Below the pieces are notes generated by a model, which made no database searches, was not told where the DNA came from, and saw only the letters and a list, made by a program, of their open reading frames with translations. 64,000 nt of DNA from Phoebastria nigripes (Eukaryota; Chordata; Aves; Procellariiformes; Diomedeidae). Each line of letters opens with the position of its first letter. The first letter of the stretch is position 1. The position numbers and the translations under genes were made by a program. The stretch lies in NCBI GenBank assembly GCA_035582835.1, contig JAYKAV010003127.1, positions 308,882-372,881 on the forward strand, given 5' to 3'. Positions 56,890 to 64,000 of the stretch are shown here, in pieces.

Positions 56890-59800
56890 TTAATTGTCAC
56901 TTTTTCACAAGGAATTTTTCTAAATAACATTTTCATTCCCACAGAGAATCATTCAATTACCAGAGCAACCATAAAAACCTCAGAGGTCAGAATGTCCTAG
57001 GACATGAAGGAAGGACGAAAAAAAATGGACTTAACTTCAAAGTAGTCTTCACAGTTCCCGGCTGGCATCCTGCTTTCCTTGCCTGGTGTGGCGTATTTGG
57101 CATGGCCTCCCTCACCACCGTGGTCCCGAGCTGAGCCTCACGGGACCCTGCTCAGGCATCCTCCCCGAGGATCTAGCTCTGCTGTGAAACTCACGGGTAC
57201 ATGAAATCTGAATGATATAATAATAAGAAAAAACTAGGCATTTGGTAGTGCCGCTTTGCTTCTGGCAGACAAAACCTCCCAGTTTAACCGGTAATATAAG
57301 CAAGATGTTAAAAGCTTGTATCGCACAAAACACAGCTCAGCCCCAGACTCCCCTGGGCAATGAGGGATGGTTTCCATGTCTGCATGCTTCTCTCCATTGG
57401 TCTCCTGTCTGTGGGGTCCCAGCCCCATTTTTTTTCTTCCACGGTTTCTGTAGGATACCTACATGGGTGTCATGTTCCCCGTCTGATTCCTGCAACCTGG
57501 TTTCACATGCCACCAACTCATTGACAAACCAGCTGTGGCTGCCTTGGAGGTGTGCCGGCATCTTAGCAAGCTAATCTTCCCCCACGAAACTGCAATAGCT
57601 TAATTCTGAATTACAGCAAATTGTAGTCCTCAGAAACACGTAATGGAGATGTGAGTCCGTGGAAGGACGGTCCCACCTCACTTTGCTGCTGTAGGCATTC
57701 AAAAAGGAAGATAGCAATGGCTGCAGTAGCACCCTCCCTCCTCCCGTGGTCCAGCACATCTTTCCAGCTTCCAGCTCAGCCTGTGTCATTGCACAGGTGG
57801 AGCAGGAGACCCAGTTTGGCTTTGGATGTTAGCCAAAGCGACCAAGGGACTGAAGTGACCAAGAGAAACGGGAAGACGCTCAGCAGCTGTAAATCGGGGA
57901 TCATCCAAGGAAGCACTTGCTACTTGAATAGAAATGCTACAACCTCTCTCTTAAGTTTCTGACCTACTTCTGCAGCTCAGGGATACGGCAGACTGTGCCA
58001 GACATCAATCTGGGCGCTTGTCTCAGGGCTTCAGCTTTGCTTTCTTCTACTAGTTGGCACTCAGCAGCGTCATCCCTTCACTGCAGGGGCCCGTTTCTTC
58101 CCAGTGGGAGCTGCTGGGAGCAGGTCTGCTACTCATATACACCCGGGCATCCTTCACTGGGATGTAAATGCCCAGGCTCGGGCACTTCCAGAGTACAGCC
58201 AGAAAGAAGCCCTCCAGTTTTCACAGCTCTCTATCAGTTTTGCTAGATTTTGTATCACCTTGTCTTTAGCTGATAAATCTCAGCTGGGAGGCAGCTGTTC
58301 ACTAACCACTGAAATGGGGCCCATTTCTCCAAAAAGGGCCATTCAGTGACAGTCCTGCTACTTTCTGTATTCATCCACATCCTCCCTACACTTCATTTTT
58401 GCAGCTAAACATTAGCTTCATGTGAAGATTTGCTGAGCAGTAAAAGATAAAGCAGGCTGGAGAGAGGAGAAGAGAGCCAGGGAATGCTATTTGCGTGATG
58501 TCAAAAGAGCACCAGATTTTACTGTTCTCTCTGATGAACTGTTGAAGGGCAAGGTGAGAATATGGAGATTTGCTAGCATTGATCATAGTTCCTCCCTGGC
58601 TGGACTCACAAAACAGCAAGGACTAGGGAGAAGAGAGAATTTTGAGTGGCATTCAGCTGTATATTTCAGCATGAATCATCCTCCATCTATTGCAAAGCCT
58701 CTTTTTTTTTTTTTTTTTTTTTAATTGGAAACTACAGCTAGGAAGTTTCTCTTCCACTAGTTTTCCAAATAACATTGAATTTCAGATGTTTAAGTTTTTA
58801 CATAAATATTTTACTAGAATGGAAAGAATGAGGAAAGAAGTGCTGTATATTACGTTCTTCAGAATCAAATACAAAACAATTTATCTGAGGAGGTTTTAAA
58901 ACTTGTTTCAAAATCTTTCAAATACAACTTTGATAGGATATTGCTCAAATTGAGTAAGTTTTATTATTTTGCTGAAAATATTAAGCACTTAAGGTTTGAA
59001 AGCCTCTACATGAAGGTCTTAACTACACATATCTGCATTAAAAAGTAAATAAACATGTTTATTATCCTGAGGCAATAAATTATGCCATCAGAAGCCAGAT
59101 AACCATCATCCCAAATTGTGCTAAAAACCAACCCAATCTAAAAATGTGTATCGACCTTAAAAGAATGTTAAAACCTGAAATGAAATAGCAAGGCTGTGTT
59201 ACTGAAACTTGCAGAAGACCACCTGAATCACAAATCTTTTCACATCAACTCAATATGGCCAAGAAAATTTATTTGAAAAATTAAAAAGTGATTAAGGGGT
59301 CCCTCTGCTGGTCCAACCTTAGTATCATTTAACTTTTATTTCATTACTGAAGTACAGTGCATTTTTCACTTTCTCCCCTCACCAAAACCATGCAGCTACA
59401 CCTGCACTTGTGTGATCTCCCTGTAGGTGGCTCCATAGGCAAAACCTGAACCCAGCCTAATATATCAATGCACACACTCTTCTTGAATTTATTAAATTCA
59501 GTGTCAGAGAAGCTTTAGAAGACTGCATGTCAAAATGCAGAGAGTTGCGCCTCAGCATATATTTCCTTGCATCTCCCCCCTTCTTCTGTACTCCGACTTG
59601 CTGCTTGGAAAAATTATTTTGCAAATAAAGCCAAGTGAGCTATCACGAGCAATCCTTCTGTCATCCACAGTTAGGAATCCGGCTACTCCTTCCCTACAGA
59701 AAGAAAAAACGCTAACAACTAATCCTAGCTATCAGTGCAAATGGTACGAAATCCCATAACTAAATCTGCAAGACTGTACAACTTGCTTTCTTCATAAGTC

Positions 59801-61680
59801 TTGACATCACAAGAAACTCTGTGGCACTAAAACAAGGTAACTTAATTCAATTTCTTTGCTTCAGTGTGTAAATATGCATCTTCATCTGAATTTCATTTAA
59901 AGATTATGCAGTGCTTTAATTTCAGTACCATTCTTTTTCAAAAGCAAGCATTTTTGTATCGCCCATTTCTGACAAATGGCACGGTCACAGGCAAAGCAAC
60001 CTGCCCAACATCTGGGCTGAGCAAGCAACTGGAAGGAAACATCTCAGCTCAGCAGCATGTAAAAGGCTAGCAACACAAGGCTGCTCACTATTTTCCCAGC
60101 TGACTTCAGGGATTCTAAAAGCCTTCCCACCAAAAGCACAAATATTATCAAGCAAAAGATATTAAGAAATAGTCTTCAAAAAAGCTTTTATCCTTACCTA
60201 TTGTTATAAAACACCACACTAATTTATGGTAATGGACACATTGATCTTTGAGGTAAAGCAGAAGTTGCAGCAATTCCATATAACTTCTCCCTAAATTACA
60301 TGAGCTGCAATTCAGTCACGGTTTTTTTCACGTAAGTTTTAGAACTATGCACAGATTTAAGGTTCTTTTATGCAGATCTACACTCTAATTTAAGAGCATC
60401 TAATATGCTCATTTTGATATGTTGTGAAAACTTCAAAAATAAAGTATCTCCAGTAAATCCAAACACAGAGAAATAATTTGACATTATTATATATCCCTCA
60501 TATATGTATATGCAGGATTTTCACAGAGATGATCTCTCAGTTAAGCAACCTTACAATAGTTCACCACAGTCAGATGGACAGGATAGTTAGTCTGGAAAAA
60601 TGATCTGATTGCAATAAAAAAATATGCTATTAAGAGAGGGTTACTTGAATAGCTTCACCCTAATTCAGTGAGAACTCGATCCGAACTCTCACAGCAGGAC
60701 TTTGCAATGGACTGCTTAGTTGTTTAATGACAGCTAAATGTTCTCGTATAGCAAAGAGCCAGTGGGATGCTATAATCTGATGTTACTGCTGTTTTAAAAT
60801 AGATTTCAAATAAAGGCCATGTTGAAAAAAACTACAATAATCTAACCAGGAAACCAGGTCTTTTTCTTAATAAATATAAAAACTCAAAGAAACACTTTTA
60901 ATTGGTTTGTAACATAATTTAGGGGTTGGATGTTTTATATATTTGCTTTTTGTTCAAGATCACAGATGAACATGGTGCTTAAAAAGGAGTATAGAGCAAG
61001 TCCCTAAAAACTTTATCCTTTGAATCAGGTGACCAAAGAACGAGCATAAAGCAGAAGAAGGGAAGATGGAGGACTGAGTCACGAGGAAGAAATCTCAAGT
61101 TCTGTGTTGCATTATCCATAAGGATTTCTTTGCTCAGTTTCGTTATTTAAAATTGCCTTCTAAAACACAGCACAGCATCAGAGGCAAGGGTCAGGAGAGT
61201 TACTGCTGTCTTTGAGAGTGTTAGATACTAAAGACGAGAATGACAGTTGAATGTATCACTTGACTGCGCAAGGCAATTCAGAACAGCTCTGAACAAACTA
61301 AATGCTGCTTTTTACATTTTGACACCATTTCTGGCCAGTGGGAACAAATCTTACAAAAAAAAAAAGTCCCACTAGAAAGCCAGTTAAACACGACAACATA
61401 GTCAGTTAAACATCACACCAAGTATCTACCCATGATGCTCCAAAGTTTTTATTCAGAGCCACAAACTTCATAAAAGTATTCCAAGGATGTTGCTTTACAC
61501 CAGGTTATTTCAATACACATTGAACTTGCTAATACTGAGGATAATTCTCTAAAGAAAGTCCACTCAGCGTGGTGAATGTTGTATTATTTTTAATACAATC
61601 TAAACATTAAAGTCTCAAAAACTGGGTTTTAGATAAACATTCAGAGGACTGGATCCTTTCCACTCCACCATTTCAAATAA
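56890..61680. other. Intergenic DNA, no recognised gene
   Basis: Moderate-GC stretch to about 58500, then AT-rich. A 21-T run lies at 58702-58722. Overlapping short ORFs on both strands between 57112 and 58349 show no family signatures. No exon of a neighbouring gene was recognised. Confidence 0.5.
58702..58722. repeat. Poly-T run (21 T)
   Basis: Uninterrupted T run, possibly the tail of an old minus-strand retroposon; no body recognised. Confidence 0.9.
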
Positions 61681-61681
61681 T

Positions 61682-61724
61682 CTCCCTCCTTCTACCCCTC
61701 AGGAGGGGTGGAGGAAGGAGGGAG
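61682..61724. repeat. Polypyrimidine/polypurine inverted repeat
   Basis: CTCCCTCCTTC (61682-61692) pairs with GAAGGAGGGAG (61714-61724), and inside it ACCCCTC (61694-61700) pairs with GAGGGGT (61703-61709). Eighteen pairs with one small internal bulge and almost no loop, nearly all pyrimidine on one arm and purine on the other. Confidence 0.9.
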
Positions 61725-64000
61725 CACAGAAGGGAGTAAGATCTATTATTTTTCTTCTGGTATCATTGGTATCTTTATGAGACATCTCTTGAAATATATT
61801 TCTCAAGCTCGGTCTTAAAAGACTAGCACAACACCAAAAAGAAAAGTGCCTTAAATGATTGGGAGGTAGTTCTATGCGTGCAAACCAAGTTTTCTCTAGC
61901 TTTGCTTCATAAAGAATTCTTGCAATAAATTAGCACCCATGGACTATATACATACTATAGAGGGTGATATATGAGGAACCCCTATAATCAAGCTATAAAT
62001 TGTCTTAAATGTATTGAAAAACGTAATGAGTTTGAATTTAGAAAGAGATCTCTGGTATTAGAAAATATTCATTTGACAATCTCTTATTAAATAAATGGCA
62101 ATCTAAAGTTTAATATTAACTGACAGTCTCAGGTACTACAGAAAGTCTAAAATACTCAAAATAGTTATTAGAAATGGCACTACACAGAAAACAATCAGAT
62201 ATTTGTGCCTGTGTGTCACAGCTGATTTTCTGTAACAAAAATCAACAGAGATGATGTATTTCAGGTTATTTCTCTGATATGAGACTAATTAAATGGCAAA
62301 AGAATGATGATAGATATTCACACTATTTTTCTTAGAATTATGACCTCATGATAGCTACTGATTACGGTACTAATCATAAATATTAGTTTGAAATATTTTC
62401 TGACTACACATGTAAATAGTATGTTTCTGCTCATAGCCCATCCATAATTAGATGGCAATCTGCCTGTGCATTTCCAAGTGAGCCTTACTGTTCTTTCTTC
62501 TCCCTCTGCGGACTGAACAGCTCTTTGAAAACCCTGACACTCTGCTCTTCCTAATACAGCCCCGCCGATTAGTTACAACTGGTTTCAAGTCACATGATGT
62601 TATTAGTTTCTTGGCTTAGTTAAGGTAACTCCTACAATCAGAAAAATTCTCAGAAATACAACAGTTTTGAATCTCTGAGGATAATGTAACTCACTGAACA
62701 GTATTTCCCCCCCTGCTATAATATAAACGGCACATCATAATCTTTCTGTTCACTCAAGCCTGGCTTGAGCTAACAGCAAGAAAAAATAAACCACTGATTT
62801 TTTAGTTTCTATCCTCCCCACAAGGCTTTAAATTTAATAGTTGTAGTTTAACATAAATGCTTGCATGTCAACATTCAAAATGTTTTGGGCAATGACTCAC
62901 TTAGCAACTTACGACAGCAAAACTTAAAAATGCATTTGCCTGGTGCATTTAATTTTTTACAGTAAAAGGACAAGTTCAGATTGAGTTGCATTCCAGAAAG
63001 TAACTAAACAATTCATTAGCACTTTTCTCTGTAACTATTTTTACTTTAGGCCCTGACAAGAACACATGAAGAAAGATAAACCTCAAAGCAAGTAATTTCA
63101 GAAAATACCACACAAATCCAAGAGAAAAAGAAACAAACTAGAGGAAGATTTTAAAAAANAAAAAAAAAAAAAAAAAAAAATCATTCTTTCTTAAAAGATT
63201 GTTATTAAATTACAGTTATCTAGGAAATTAAATTACTGTTGAGTATCCGTTGACATGGTAGCCCTGTGCTAACACAAAAACATTGCAGAAAACAATCTTT
63301 TAGAAACTGAAAATTTAAAAACTACTGATTTGTATAATAACATTAAGTATCATCTTTCTTGTGACTTTCCATATTATAATTAAACTTCTCTGCACTACCT
63401 ATTAGCTAAATCAATTTTTATCTTTCCCACAATACATTCTGACTTCTTACCAAGGTATATTTAAAATTAAGACAACAATTCCACAATTATCTACTAAATT
63501 TAAATTTCCTATGATGCTCAGTTAAATCTAGTTGTGTCGTCTTCCAAACACATAATATCTCATATCACTTTTTTTTTTTTTTTGTAATATATCATTTTAC
63601 TTCAAGGCTCTATTCAGCACTGAAAGCATTGAAATACAGAGAAACAGTACTTAACAACTGCAGCATCACAATCATTGATTATTCACAGTAACTGCACTTT
63701 ATTGCGCAGATTGGTACAATGTTAATACAAATAAAATTTATCAGCATTTTGTTGTCTCCACTCTTCTCACAGAAGAAGAATTAAGTGAAAACCATTTGAA
63801 AAATACTGCTTCTTAAAATTCAAGCCTGGTAAGAGAAATGAGAGAAATTTTTCATTCGCTAAAATGATCTCTTTACCTGGCTGACGCTACTAAATATTAA
63901 ACATGTAACGTAAGCTTTATTACTCACCTAGAATTACAGTAATAAATTACATGAAAATTGCACTGCTATGTGTTTTAGCTTCTCTGACATTTTAAATATA
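61725..64000. other. AT-rich intergenic DNA to window end
   Basis: No gene recognised. Contains an A-run with one N (63153-63180), a 15-T run (63569-63583) and a small palindrome CTCAAGCC-T-GGCTTGAG at 62753-62769. Confidence 0.6.

Noticed and set aside
42486..64000. Search for the gene expected upstream of LARS2 (TMEM158/CDCP1 side in mammals)
   Set aside because: No GC-rich single-exon ORF or exon series matching these families was found, so any neighbour lies outside the window.

Overview
This is vertebrate nuclear DNA, most likely from a bird. It is AT-rich, has many isolated N calls, contains no bacterial-style operons, and its one recognisable gene is split into small exons with consensus splice sites. 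The bird assignment rests on three observations: the reading of the exons, an old sauropsid-type CR1 LINE, and a solo LTR of a kind I recall from bird genomes. The species cannot be told from the sequence.

The left two thirds (about 1-42,190) is the 5' part of LARS2, the mitochondrial leucyl-tRNA synthetase, on the minus strand. Its CpG-island promoter lies at about 41,800-42,350 and holds two perfect NRF-1 palindromes and a YY1-type motif. A non-coding first exon (ending at 42107) is followed by six coding exons: 39189-39439 (ATG at 39422), 37241-37369, 27119-27210, 23611-23671, 15680-15769 and 11263-11406. These join in frame to give about 250 residues. They cover the mitochondrial presequence, the Rossmann-fold catalytic core with its HIGH-class signature (HMGH), and the run-up to the CP1 editing domain. 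The remaining roughly two thirds of the protein lies beyond position 1; no further LARS2 exon was found in 1-11,262.

The introns are mostly unremarkable AT-rich DNA, with one clear exception. About 6,820-10,451 holds a badly decayed minus-strand retrotransposon. Its pieces read like the Gag (LAP2-alpha-like) and reverse transcriptase of DIRS-type, tyrosine-recombinase retroelements of reptiles.

The right third (about 42,350-64,000), upstream of LARS2, shows no recognisable protein-coding gene. It contains a solo ERV LTR with a target-site duplication (45,969-46,385), an old truncated CR1 LINE (about 49,395-50,540) and a MIR/CORE-SINE relic (about 55,835-55,995). It also has several hairpins and short tandem repeats. 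A compact cluster at 56,633-56,785 has an 18-bp palindrome, a perfect steroid-receptor-type inverted repeat and C/EBP-like sites, and is a candidate enhancer. I see no tRNA, rRNA or CRISPR.
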